NCBI GenBank assembly: GCA_040757295.1
Contig: JBFLXH010000033.1
Span: 1 to 28,717, forward strand
DNA: 28,717 bases
Source of the DNA: JAGXSE01 sp040757295
GTDB taxonomy: Bacteria > Bacillota > PH28-bin88
Reading direction: 5' to 3'
Position numbers and translations under genes: made by a program. The notes under the pieces were generated by a model. That model searched no databases. It saw only the letters and a program-made list of their open reading frames with translations, and was not told the origin of the DNA. Below, in pieces: positions 22,270 to 28,717 of this stretch (position 1 is its first letter; each line of letters begins with the position of its first letter).

Positions 22270-22374
22270 ATAATGAGCAAGGCCACTAATTATTCATTGA
22301 TTTAACGTGGCCTGAAAGCGAATTTCATACTCGGCTTCATTATGATAATGCAATTTTATCCCTTGCCGAGTATA
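22270..22374 (+). repeat. Family A double-hairpin repeat, single copy
   Basis: AAGGCCAC/GTGGCCTG hairpin followed by ATACTCGGC/GCCGAGTAT hairpin, about 105 bp, nearly identical to the tandem copies at 23522-23730. Confidence 0.85.
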
Positions 22375-22377
22375 TAG

Positions 22378-22405
22378 TCTTCCCGAAAGGAAGATTTTGT
22401 TCTTT
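22378..22405 (+). terminator. Family C-type TCTTCC/GGAAGA hairpin with T-run
   Basis: TCTTCC-CGAAA-GGAAGA is followed by TTTTGTTCTTTTT, the same hairpin as at 18614. It is oriented to stop plus-strand transcription but no plus-strand gene precedes it, so it may be a moved piece of the repeat. Confidence 0.5.
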
Positions 22406-22433
22406 TTGCCGGAGAGCCTAAGACAAAGGATCA

Positions 22434-23315
22434 TTAGTATGGGGAGCGGGGATATCCCTGCCGGTACCGCCCTTTTGTCTCTATTCCGCCGATGCCACTG
22501 CCGCCTGTGATAGTGCTGGCAACCAGGTCCACCAGATCTACTACTTTTTTGATAGAAGTAAAGGCAATCTTTTCAACTACATACACCGGGTCATAGGCGT
22601 GGATCAATACCCGCTGAGGAGCGCTGGCAAAATTGGCCCCTGCCTGCAACAAGGCCTCATAATGGGACTGGCAGGCCCCTGCAAAAATTACCAGGCTGTC
22701 TTTATTGGGCAGTATCTGGCGGGCTGCTTTGACAGCCTGAACGAAGTATTTGGAATTTCTGTAACTTTCAATAGAGGTAAAATTGGGTTTCTTTTTTACC
22801 AACCCATCGTGCCCGGTTAAAACCAAAATGTCAGGTACTAACTCTCTAATAAGCCCCGGGGCTTGAGCCGGCTGATCTTTTTCCGCAACGTGGAATCCCT
22901 GAACCGGCAAGCCAAGTTGTTCATAAGCCCGCAGGCACTTCTCTAAATATTCCCTGTCACCGTCCAGATGCAGGACAGTAGCCGGCATATCAAAAAAACT
23001 ATCCGTCAATCCTTCGCCTGTCCCGCCCCCCGCCCGGCTCATGCTTTGTGAACGTTCTAACAGCCTTTTTTTTTGTATCCGCCGCATACATTCGGCATTT
23101 TTCTGAATTGATTGATGCCGGTAATGCAGGATATCAGCCGCGTCTTTAAGCACCAAATCTTCCAAGCGGGCATCGGCAATTAAGCGCATTTCCATACCCT
23201 TCAAAATAGCCATCTTTTCCCCGTGTTCACTGGCGATTATTTCCTGGACTTTAAAAAACACATCTCCGCCATAAGACTTTCGTGATACTATATCACCGGG
23301 TCTAATTTCCCGCAA
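22434..23315 (-). CDS. yabG: Sporulation-specific protease YabG
   Basis: A cysteine-type peptidase (MEROPS U57 family) that trims spore coat proteins late in sporulation. About 293 residues: 'IRPGDIVSRKSYGGDVFFKV' at the N-terminus, 'GMEMRLIADARLEDLV', then the catalytic part with 'PDILVLTGHDGLVKK', 'YRNSKYFVQAVKAAR' and 'LVIFAGACQSHYEALLQAGA'. I prefer the TTG at 23315 because the family starts three residues before IRPGDIV and AGGGGG lies ~8 bases upstream; a GTG nine bases earlier touches that site. It is preserved between rsmA and veg as in B. subtilis, with insertions on both sides. Confidence 0.93.
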   Translation of the reverse strand: MREIRPGDIVSRKSYGGDVFFKVQEIIASEHGEKMAILKGMEMRLIADARLEDLVLKDAADILHYRHQSIQKNAECMRRIQKKRLLERSQSMSRAGGGTGEGLTDSFFDMPATVLHLDGDREYLEKCLRAYEQLGLPVQGFHVAEKDQPAQAPGLIRELVPDILVLTGHDGLVKKKPNFTSIESYRNSKYFVQAVKAARQILPNKDSLVIFAGACQSHYEALLQAGANFASAPQRVLIHAYDPVYVVEKIAFTSIKKVVDLVDLVASTITGGSGIGGIETKGRYRQGYPRSPY

Positions 23316-23521
23316 CCTCTCCACCCCCTAAGAATCCTGATTCATTTTATGTTGAAAGTACCTGAGGGGTGAGGCAAAAGCCATTTAAGGTAGCACCTTC
23401 CCCTATTAGGCTTCATAAAATGTTTTATAGTTACTATTCAGGTATTCAGAATGCAGTAGTCAGAATACTTCGAGACGATAAACCGTTCTTTCGTTCTGAC
23501 TCCTGACTTCTGCCTCCTGTT

Positions 23522-23730
23522 ATAATGAGCGAGGCCACTAATTATTCATTGATTTACCGTGGCCTGAAAGCGAATTTCATACTCGGCTTCATCATGATAA
23601 TGCAATTTTATCTCTTGCCGAGTATATAATGAGCAAGGCCACTAATTATTCATTGATTTACCGTGGCCTCAAAGCGAATTTCATACTCGGCTTCATTATG
23701 ATAATGCAATTTTACCCCTTGCCGAGTATA
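23522..23730 (+). repeat. Family A repeat, two tandem copies (period 104 bp)
   Basis: Units 23522-23625 and 23626-23730 are nearly identical; each has both hairpins. The pair is flanked by direct repeats TTCTGACTCCTGACT (about 23501-23515 and 23749-23763). These fill the yabG upstream gap of ~490 bp; no gene is seen there. Confidence 0.9.
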
Positions 23731-23816
23731 TTTTCGCCGGTTCTCTCATTCTGACTCCTGACTCCTGAGTAGTTACGTTTTATCTATGAAAGAAGCTTAG
23801 CTAGGGGGAGTGCTCT

Positions 23817-24617
23817 TTGATCGTCGCCGTGGTTCCCGCACTGAATGAAGCCGGCAGGGTTTCCCGGGTATTAAATAAGTTATTAAAGCTCCCTGTTGAC
23901 GCAATAATCTGCGTTGTAAACGGTTCCCATGACAACACCCTGGAAGAAGCAATAAGCCTCAAAAGTCCTAAAGTTAAGGCGCTTCATTTCGAGGAACCCC
24001 TGGGCATAGATATGCCAAGAGCTGTCGGAGCTAAATACGCTTTGGACCTGGGGGCACAAAAAGTGCTTTTTGTGGACGGAGACATGATCGGAGTTTCCAC
24101 AAAGGCATTAGAAGACCTTTGCTTGGCCTTGGAACAAGGAGTTGATATGGCCTTGACAAACTGCTATCCAGGAGCAACTCACCGGTATTCTTTTGCCAAT
24201 AGGGTCTTGTACTTCAGGCATATGCTCAATGAAATAACTGGCATTTACAGCCAGGTAGGCCTTGCTTCTCCTGCTCATGGTCCTCATGCTGTTTCCCGCA
24301 AGCTTCTTTTACAGGTACCCCTGGCAGAACTGGCCATCCCGCCGGTATCTATGGTCATAGCCTTACAGGCAGGGCTTAAAATCGGGCTGGGAACAATAAT
24401 CCCGCATCTGGACCTGGCTTCGGCAGTCCGGAACACCCGCCACGGGGAAAAGGTAGGGGATACCTTAATAGGTGATTGCCTGGAAGCCATTCATCTCTGG
24501 AAGAAGGAACCCCGGGAGCGGTCCTGGGGTGGATACCAGTTCCTAGGCTACCATCCACTGCGGCGGTGGGACCTCTTGGAAGGGGTCCTGCACCAGCCCC
24601 CTTCCTTTGTCAACTAA
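23817..24617 (+). CDS. Family 2-type glycosyltransferase
   Basis: A 266-residue GT-A fold enzyme. The N-terminal 'IVAVVPALNEAGRVSRVLNK' and 'IICVVNGSHDNT' are the nucleotide-sugar binding segments, and 'VLFVDGDMIGVS' (about 92-103) holds the DxD-like metal site. The C-terminal part ('YQFLGYHPLRRWDLLEGVLH') is not diagnostic. No membrane helices. The acceptor is unknown; the neighbour downstream is a cell-wall hydrolase, so an envelope or spore-surface glycan is possible. TTG start, with AGGGGGAG 6 bases upstream. Confidence 0.8.
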   Translation: MIVAVVPALNEAGRVSRVLNKLLKLPVDAIICVVNGSHDNTLEEAISLKSPKVKALHFEEPLGIDMPRAVGAKYALDLGAQKVLFVDGDMIGVSTKALEDLCLALEQGVDMALTNCYPGATHRYSFANRVLYFRHMLNEITGIYSQVGLASPAHGPHAVSRKLLLQVPLAELAIPPVSMVIALQAGLKIGLGTIIPHLDLASAVRNTRHGEKVGDTLIGDCLEAIHLWKKEPRERSWGGYQFLGYHPLRRWDLLEGVLHQPPSFVN

Positions 24618-24693
24618 CACAGGATCCCCTTCTCCAGGGGATAAATGGAACTACTCCCATAGTTTCTGCAATGATTTGCCTGCCCTCACAGGT

Positions 24694-24723
24694 TATAATC
24701 GAGGTGAGCTGCCAAGTTGGCAG
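24694..24723 (+). promoter_or_regulatory. -10-like TATAAT and CTGCCAA/TTGGCAG palindrome before the LysM hydrolase
   Basis: TATAAT (24694-24699) is followed by the perfect inverted repeat CTGCCAA-G-TTGGCAG (24709-24723), 43 bp before the TTG start. No good -35 is visible. The palindrome could be an operator covering the transcription start. Confidence 0.4.
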
Positions 24724-24765
24724 TTGGGCAGAAGCAATCCAGCATTCAGGAAGGGGAGTAGTTTT

Positions 24766-25713
24766 TTGATTCACTTTCGCTATCCATTGATATGGACGGT
24801 TCTGTCTTTGCTGTTTGTGTTGACTTTTGCTGCACAAGCCCTAGCAAATACCAGCTACACAGTCCAAAAAGGTGACAGCTTGTTTTTGATTGGTCAGAGA
24901 TTTGGGGTTAGTCCCCAGGCTATTCAACAAGCAAACAATCTTTCGAACACATTAATTTACCCAGGCCAAAAATTGACCATTCCTAGCTCAAGTGGAGCTA
25001 ATTCGGTTTATACCGTAAAACAAGGGGATTCCCTTTTTAAAATTGCCCAGCAATATGGCACAACAGTAGACGCTATCAAGCGGGCCAATGGACTTACCAG
25101 CAATACCATTGTGCCAGGCCAGCGCTTGACTGTTCCCTCAGGCGCAACTGCAGCTAGCACCAGGATCCATGTTGTGAAGGCAGGGGAGAGCCTTTTTACC
25201 ATTGGAAGGCTCTATGGAGTTACGGCACAGGAAATCATGCAGGCAAACGCCCTTAGTTCAACCACTCTTCAGGTGGGACAAACCTTGCGCATCCCAGCCA
25301 CAACCACCGCTGCTGCCTCCCGCAGTTCCACCGGGGAAGAGCAGCGCAGCTTCCAAACCTCCCAGAATGATATCACCATGCTGGCCCGTACTGTATACGG
25401 GGAAGCCAGAGGTGAACCCTACAAAGGACAAGTCGCTGTTGCTGCTGTTGTCCTAAATAGGGTTAAAAGTCCCGATTTCCCCAATACGGTAGCTGGGGTC
25501 ATTTTTCAGCCAGGGGCTTTTGATGCCGTAAAAGACGGGCAATACTACCTGCAGCCCGATGAAGTAGCCTTTAGGGCTGCCCGGGACGCAGCCAACGGGT
25601 GGGATCCAAGCGGTGGCGCCTTATTTTACTGGAATCCCAAAACAGCCACCAGCAAATGGATCTGGTCAAGGCCTATTACTATTCAGATTGGCAACCATGT
25701 TTTTGCAAAATAA
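24766..25713 (+). CDS. Cell-wall hydrolase: three LysM plus SleB-type catalytic domain
   Basis: A 315-residue secreted hydrolase. A signal peptide is at about 1-27 ('LIWTVLSLLFVLTFAAQALA'). Three LysM modules begin near residues 30 ('YTVQKGDSLFLIGQRFGVSP'), 79 ('YTVKQGDSLFKIAQQYG') and 128 ('HVVKAGESLFTIGRLYGVTA'). A hydrolase_2 domain follows at about 201-315, with Glu in 'TVYGEARGEPYKGQVAVAAV' and the end 'SRPITIQIGNHVFAK'. The catalytic part is closely similar to SleB at 16.7-17.4 kb, but the binding module differs (LysM instead of PG_binding_1); it is similar to B. subtilis YkvT/CwlJ-type enzymes. I use the TTG at 24766 (GGGGAG 6 bases upstream) because it places the signal peptide at the start. 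Confidence 0.93.
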   Translation: MIHFRYPLIWTVLSLLFVLTFAAQALANTSYTVQKGDSLFLIGQRFGVSPQAIQQANNLSNTLIYPGQKLTIPSSSGANSVYTVKQGDSLFKIAQQYGTTVDAIKRANGLTSNTIVPGQRLTVPSGATAASTRIHVVKAGESLFTIGRLYGVTAQEIMQANALSSTTLQVGQTLRIPATTTAAASRSSTGEEQRSFQTSQNDITMLARTVYGEARGEPYKGQVAVAAVVLNRVKSPDFPNTVAGVIFQPGAFDAVKDGQYYLQPDEVAFRAARDAANGWDPSGGALFYWNPKTATSKWIWSRPITIQIGNHVFAK

Positions 25714-25718
25714 TTGAA

Positions 25719-25750
25719 ACAGGCACTGCTGGTTAAACAGCAGTGCCTGT
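25719..25750. terminator. Bidirectional stem-loop between convergent genes
   Basis: ACAGGCACTGCTG-GTTAAA-CAGCAGTGCCTGT is a perfect 13-bp stem with 6-base loop. It is 5 bp past the hydrolase stop and 12 bp from the small gene stop on the other strand. T-content after the stem is modest. Confidence 0.75.
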
Positions 25751-25761
25751 TCTCTAATGGA

Positions 25762-25872
25762 CTATTTTTTGCCTATTTCTTTTTCCTCTAACATTTTTCG
25801 GGCTGCCCGCAAAAAGAGGTTGTACATCTCCAGCCGCTGGTTAATGCGCTTAACTGTACTAGGCTTAGCCAC
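25762..25872 (-). CDS. Small basic helical protein, 36 residues
   Basis: Reads 'MAKPSTVKRINQRLEMYNLF', then 'LRAARKMLEEKEIGKK' to TAG. The GTG start has GGGAGGGG 6 bases upstream, a strong site. The protein is a single Lys/Arg/Glu-rich amphipathic helix. It lies 64 bp after the YkuK-like gene and ends just before a terminator, so it is probably the last gene of an rsmA operon. I do not recognise the family. Confidence 0.65.
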   Translation of the reverse strand: MAKPSTVKRINQRLEMYNLFLRAARKMLEEKEIGKK

Positions 25873-25936
25873 GGAGTTCCCCTCCCAAGGTCTTTGATTA
25901 CAGTTTAACCACTTAGAAAGAAGGCTAATACTTATT

Positions 25937-26407
25937 TTATTTAGTGTACTTATCTGCTACCTTTGAAGCCCCACAGGAATCCGGCTTAATTTTGGCATCA
26001 AAACCACTGCCAACGACCATACCCACAATTTCTCTGATTAGCTCTTTGGTCTCTCCTTTACACCCGATATCTAAGTGGATTTCCACATTCAGCTCTTCAT
26101 GGCCCCCAGCCGCCAGTTTTCCAGCCAGTTGGCTGGCTGTCTCCAGGCTCAGGGCAGTCTCATAAAAAATCTTTTGACGCAGGCTAGTAATCTTGCGCTG
26201 CCGCTTTTTCCGGTAATAATACCTGGCGCCCCGGCCTACATGGTGGATGATAATGGCAGTTACAAAACAGGTTTCTTCCTTCACCTGGGAATCCGTGCCG
26301 ATAATCACCTTGAAATTGGCATCTGGAGCTCCCTGCATAAAAGCAACAATATCCTGGTAAACCTGCTCTAAGGTCATTCGTCCTTTGGAGGGGCTGATAA
26401 ACTGCAT
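25937..26407 (-). CDS. YkuK-like (DUF458) RNase H-like protein
   Basis: A 156-residue DUF458-family protein. 'FKVIIGTDSQVKEETCFVTA' (residues about 33-52) has the acidic GTDSQ motif of the RNase H-like fold, followed by 'VNVEIHLDIG'-type strand text ('LNVEIHLDIGCKGETKELIR') and a Gly-rich 'IVGMVVGSGFDAKIKPDS'. B. subtilis YkuK belongs to this family; function unproven. I use the ATG at 26407 because it leaves 31 bp after rsmA and avoids a long overlap; GGGTGG lies 9 bases upstream. Same direction as rsmA, likely co-transcribed. Confidence 0.85.
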   Translation of the reverse strand: MQFISPSKGRMTLEQVYQDIVAFMQGAPDANFKVIIGTDSQVKEETCFVTAIIIHHVGRGARYYYRKKRQRKITSLRQKIFYETALSLETASQLAGKLAAGGHEELNVEIHLDIGCKGETKELIREIVGMVVGSGFDAKIKPDSCGASKVADKYTK

Positions 26408-26438
26408 CCTCAGATTCCACCCTTCTACAGCATCAGTG

Positions 26439-27326
26439 CTACGGCCTTGCCTCTTGTTTCCATTTCCAGAGTTCCCGGCAAAGGGCAGCATACTCTTCCA
26501 GGCTTAGGGTTTCACCCCGCCGCAGTCCATCCAGGGTACCCCGCGCAAGCAGAGTTTCCCACTGTTCCTTGCTAGGTCCCAGGCCGCCTGCCGCCAAGGC
26601 ATTTAGTAAGGTTTTTCTTCTCTGTCCGAAGGCAGCCTTTACTATCCCAAAAAGCAGGTGCCGGTCAGGAATGTCCACCGGCGGCCGGCAAAGCACTTCT
26701 AGCAAGACCACCGCTGAAGATACCTCCGGGGGAGGGATAAAAGCAGCAGGGGAAACCAGCGTAATCAGCCGGGGCAAAGTAAAAAACTGGACGGCGACCG
26801 TGAGAGCGCCATATTCTTTGCTGCCTGGCTTAGCCAGCATCCGCCTGGCTACTTCCTGCTGCATCATCAGGACCAACGACTTGATGTTAAAACCGGATTC
26901 CAACAAATGCATTACCAGGGGGGTTGTTATATAATAGGGCAGGTTGGCGACAACCTTGTAGCCATCCGGAAATCTGCTGTTCCCAAAGGTTTCTTCCACC
27001 AACTGATCCAAATCTACTTTTAGGGCATCCCCTTGGACGATATGCACATTCTTATAGTCTTTTAGGGTATCCTCCAGGACGGGCAATAGGCTCCGGTCCA
27101 GTTCAATACAAATTACCTGCCCAGCCTGGTCTGCCAACGCCCTGGTTAGGGTCCCAATTCCAGGGCCTATTTCTATCACGATGTCCTGGGGCTCTAAACT
27201 GGCGCCTGAAACAATCCGCCGGACAATACCCTGGTCAACTAAAAAGTGCTGGCCCAAGGATTTTTTTTGGCGAAACCCATGCTTGTGCAGTATCCTTTTG
27301 GTACCGCCGGGACTAGCTATATCCAT
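26439..27326 (-). CDS. rsmA: 16S rRNA dimethyladenosine transferase
   Basis: Dimethylates A1518 and A1519 of 16S rRNA (KsgA). Of 295 residues, 'KKSLGQHFLVDQGIVRRIV' opens the family, 'VIEIGPGIGTLTRALADQA' (about 50-68) is the SAM loop, and 'VVANLPYYITTPLVMHLLES' contains the catalytic NLPYY. The C-terminal domain has 'FGQRRKTLLNAL'. The ATG follows AAGGGG at ~9 bases. In B. subtilis rnmV lies between yabE and ksgA; here only 110 bp separate them, with a promoter for rsmA. Confidence 0.97.
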   Translation of the reverse strand: MDIASPGGTKRILHKHGFRQKKSLGQHFLVDQGIVRRIVSGASLEPQDIVIEIGPGIGTLTRALADQAGQVICIELDRSLLPVLEDTLKDYKNVHIVQGDALKVDLDQLVEETFGNSRFPDGYKVVANLPYYITTPLVMHLLESGFNIKSLVLMMQQEVARRMLAKPGSKEYGALTVAVQFFTLPRLITLVSPAAFIPPPEVSSAVVLLEVLCRPPVDIPDRHLLFGIVKAAFGQRRKTLLNALAAGGLGPSKEQWETLLARGTLDGLRRGETLSLEEYAALCRELWKWKQEARP

Positions 27327-27357
27327 CGAATTTAACCCCTTAAATGTATTACAGTGT

Positions 27358-27386
27358 ATTATAATATATTGCGCTGTGTATCACAA
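27358..27386 (-). promoter_or_regulatory. Sigma-A promoter of rsmA
   Basis: TTGTGA (27386-27381), 17 bases, TATAAT (27363-27358). The -10 is perfect and the -35 matches in four of six. It sits 32 bp before the rsmA ATG. Confidence 0.75.
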
Positions 27387-27414
27387 ATTATTAGTGAACT
27401 TCCCGTCCGATCCA

Positions 27415-27438
27415 TGAAAAAAGGCCCTGAACAGGCCT
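27415..27438 (-). terminator. Terminator at the yabE stop
   Basis: The minus strand reads AGGCC-TGTTCAG-GGCCT-TTTTT; the stem overlaps the yabE stop codon by two bases. It separates yabE from rsmA transcription. Confidence 0.65.
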
Positions 27439-28408
27439 ATTCCTCCAACACATATACTTTGACCGTTTTTCTTCCCCAGCGCAAGGCTTCCTGTTTTGTT
27501 TCCATAAAAACATCAATCCGGTCACCCTTGATAGCGCTGCCGACATCCCTGGCTACAGCAAACCCGTATCCTTCAACATATAATCTCTGGCCTAGGGGGA
27601 TGACCTTGGGATCAACGGCCACCATCCCCACTTGGGGATAGACACCGGTAAAGGTTTTATTACCGGTATGGGTGTAAGCAGTGGCTTCCATTGTCCTTAC
27701 CTCCTTAAAAGAAAACCTTTGCCCCACCCTAGATGCAGAAGTAATTGTGCCCATGGCAATTAACTGGTTTTGAGGTTTTTTTACTACCTCCCGGTTAACT
27801 ACTTCCCGCTTTACTTCTTTACCGTCCTCATAGGTTAATTGGATAGTAACCCTTTCCTGGCCCTTTTTTCCTTCTTGTACAACCTTGCGAATACCCTTTT
27901 CCAGACTCGGGTCATCCCGCCGTTCAACCCGGAAGGGGATTTCCTTATTTTCAAAAAGCTCCTTGGTGGTAACCCTCGTCACCACAACCTGGGCTCCAGG
28001 ATGTAATAATTCATCCAGAGAAGGGACCACCCGGTCATTTGCCCCCACCTGGATGCCAAGTTCCGCTAAAGCTTCTTTCACCGGAACAGGTGTTGTCGTG
28101 AGTTCCCATACGACCCCGTCAGCAGCAACTTTAACAGAAAATGCTCTTAATACAGATATTTCCATACCTTTAGCTATGGGCAGGTCTAAGCCGGGTTCCA
28201 CTACATCCTTAGGCCCGATCTCCAAGCCTTGCTGCCGCAGAAACTGCTCTACTGTACCGTAAGATGCCCGAACCGGCCGGCTCTCTTCCCCGTCAAGCCG
28301 GAGAAACACCTCATAATGGAGGGGACTGCAGGCTACGGTCAAGGCCAAGAGCGCCAATGAAAGGGTGGCCAGGCATAATAGCTTCTTTGTCTGCCAATGG
28401 TTAATCAA
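27437..28408 (-). CDS. yabE: YabE-like cell-wall protein (DUF348, G5, 3D domains)
   Basis: A 323-residue exported, Rpf/Sps-like wall enzyme. An N-terminal hydrophobic signal or anchor is at about 8-26 ('LLCLATLSLALLALTVAC'). Two DUF348 repeats follow (about 31-88 and 89-146, e.g. 'GTVEQFLRQQGLEIGPKD'), then a G5 domain (about 147-220). The C-terminal 3D domain is at about 240-320, with Asp residues in 'MVAVDPKVIPLGQRLYVEG', 'VARDVGSAIKGDRIDVFM'. The Asp set matches lytic transglycosylase-type 3D folds. I choose the TTG at 28408 (AAGGAGG 9 bases upstream); longer reading adds 13 residues without a site. The TVAC motif is a poor lipobox, so lipoprotein status is doubtful. Confidence 0.92.
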   Translation of the reverse strand: MINHWQTKKLLCLATLSLALLALTVACSPLHYEVFLRLDGEESRPVRASYGTVEQFLRQQGLEIGPKDVVEPGLDLPIAKGMEISVLRAFSVKVAADGVVWELTTTPVPVKEALAELGIQVGANDRVVPSLDELLHPGAQVVVTRVTTKELFENKEIPFRVERRDDPSLEKGIRKVVQEGKKGQERVTIQLTYEDGKEVKREVVNREVVKKPQNQLIAMGTITSASRVGQRFSFKEVRTMEATAYTHTGNKTFTGVYPQVGMVAVDPKVIPLGQRLYVEGYGFAVARDVGSAIKGDRIDVFMETKQEALRWGRKTVKVYVLEE

Positions 28409-28589
28409 TTGCAAAATCCTCCTTAGGGCCTGGCTACTGCCAGCCAACTTAGGGAACCATTATGGGTTTTCGCCAAAACACCATAATTTCCTGCTGGCCA
28501 ATAAATTGGAATAAACAAAAAATATATTTGTCAGGTATATTATTAGCCTTTTGTTAAGACTCTCTGGGAATCTTTCATCAAGTTAAAAT

Positions 28590-28623
28590 ACTCAAATTAT
28601 CCCGACCTCGGGATAATTTGAGT
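28590..28623. other. Perfect hairpin with repeated TTATCCCGAC words
   Basis: CTCAAATTATCCCG-ACCT-CGGGATAATTTGAG forms a 14-15 bp stem. A further direct copy of TTATCCCGAC is at 28639-28648. There is no T-run. It could be a terminator of a gene beyond the window or a regulator site. The rest of 28409-28717 shows no gene. Confidence 0.55.
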
Positions 28624-28717
28624 TATTCCGAAATAATAGTTATCCCGACAAATGGTCCGTTAAATACAAAAAAAGCCATGATAACCGCATGTGCTTTTCA
28701 AAATCATGTACAAAGTC

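Noticed and set aside
21838..22305. Plus-strand open frames of 155 and 90 codons in the yabG-mntA gap
   Set aside because: Ser/Pro/Arg/Cys-rich, mutually overlapping, no ribosome binding site, running into a family A repeat; better explained as the shadow of a GC-rich structured RNA.
22270..23730. CRISPR array
   Set aside because: Only two adjacent ~104 bp units with no short repeats or unique spacers; the units are double hairpins, not CRISPR repeats.
1..28717. tRNA or rRNA genes
   Set aside because: No cloverleaf with GTTCGAATC-type T arms and CCA ends, and no rRNA-like conserved blocks were seen on either strand.

Overview
The window looks like the chromosome of an endospore-forming Clostridia-type Firmicute. 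The evidence is spoVG, a PurR-type purR, veg, yabG, a sleB-ypeB pair, a Spo0E-like protein, strong AGGAGG ribosome binding sites and frequent TTG/GTG starts. No species can be named from sequence alone; the gene mix recalls the Moorella/Desulfotomaculum/Carboxydothermus-like lineages (inference).

The backbone read on the minus strand is yabE, rsmA(ksgA), yabG, veg, ispE, purR, spoVG, glmU, prs. This is the conserved order known from Bacillus subtilis, but rnmV, sspF and yabJ are absent and several blocks are inserted. Between rsmA and yabG lie a YkuK-like gene, a 36-codon small gene, a LysM/SleB-type cell-wall hydrolase and a glycosyltransferase. Between yabG and veg lies a HepT/MntA toxin-antitoxin pair. 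Between veg and ispE lies a ~12.5 kb island. Between ispE and purR lie a GntR/FCD regulator and a nucleotidyltransferase. A PRC-barrel gene converges on prs.

The island (about 7.9-20.1 kb) holds a cyanophycin operon (cphB-cphA), a ComFB-family gene behind a near-perfect sigma-H promoter, a trypsin-like protease, a zinc-ribbon gene, an L,D-transpeptidase with LysM, a Spo0E-like gene, ypeB-sleB, two unrecognised genes and a four-LysM secreted protein. The theme is sporulation, spore cortex/cell wall and nitrogen storage.

Intergenic DNA is rich in repeats: family A (about 104 bp, two hairpins, with compensatory base changes between copies), family B (long hairpin plus a variable hairpin) and family C (a degenerate element around a GTCTTCC/GGAAGA hairpin). 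One B segment appears nested in a C copy. There is also an orphan structured RNA at about 13.35-13.55 kb that resembles the omega-RNA/HEARO scaffolds of IS200/IS605-superfamily RNA-guided nucleases but has no nuclease gene, and a GC-rich, highly structured stretch without credible coding at about 21.86-22.26 kb.

Family, motif and consensus assignments come from reading and memory; no database search was possible.
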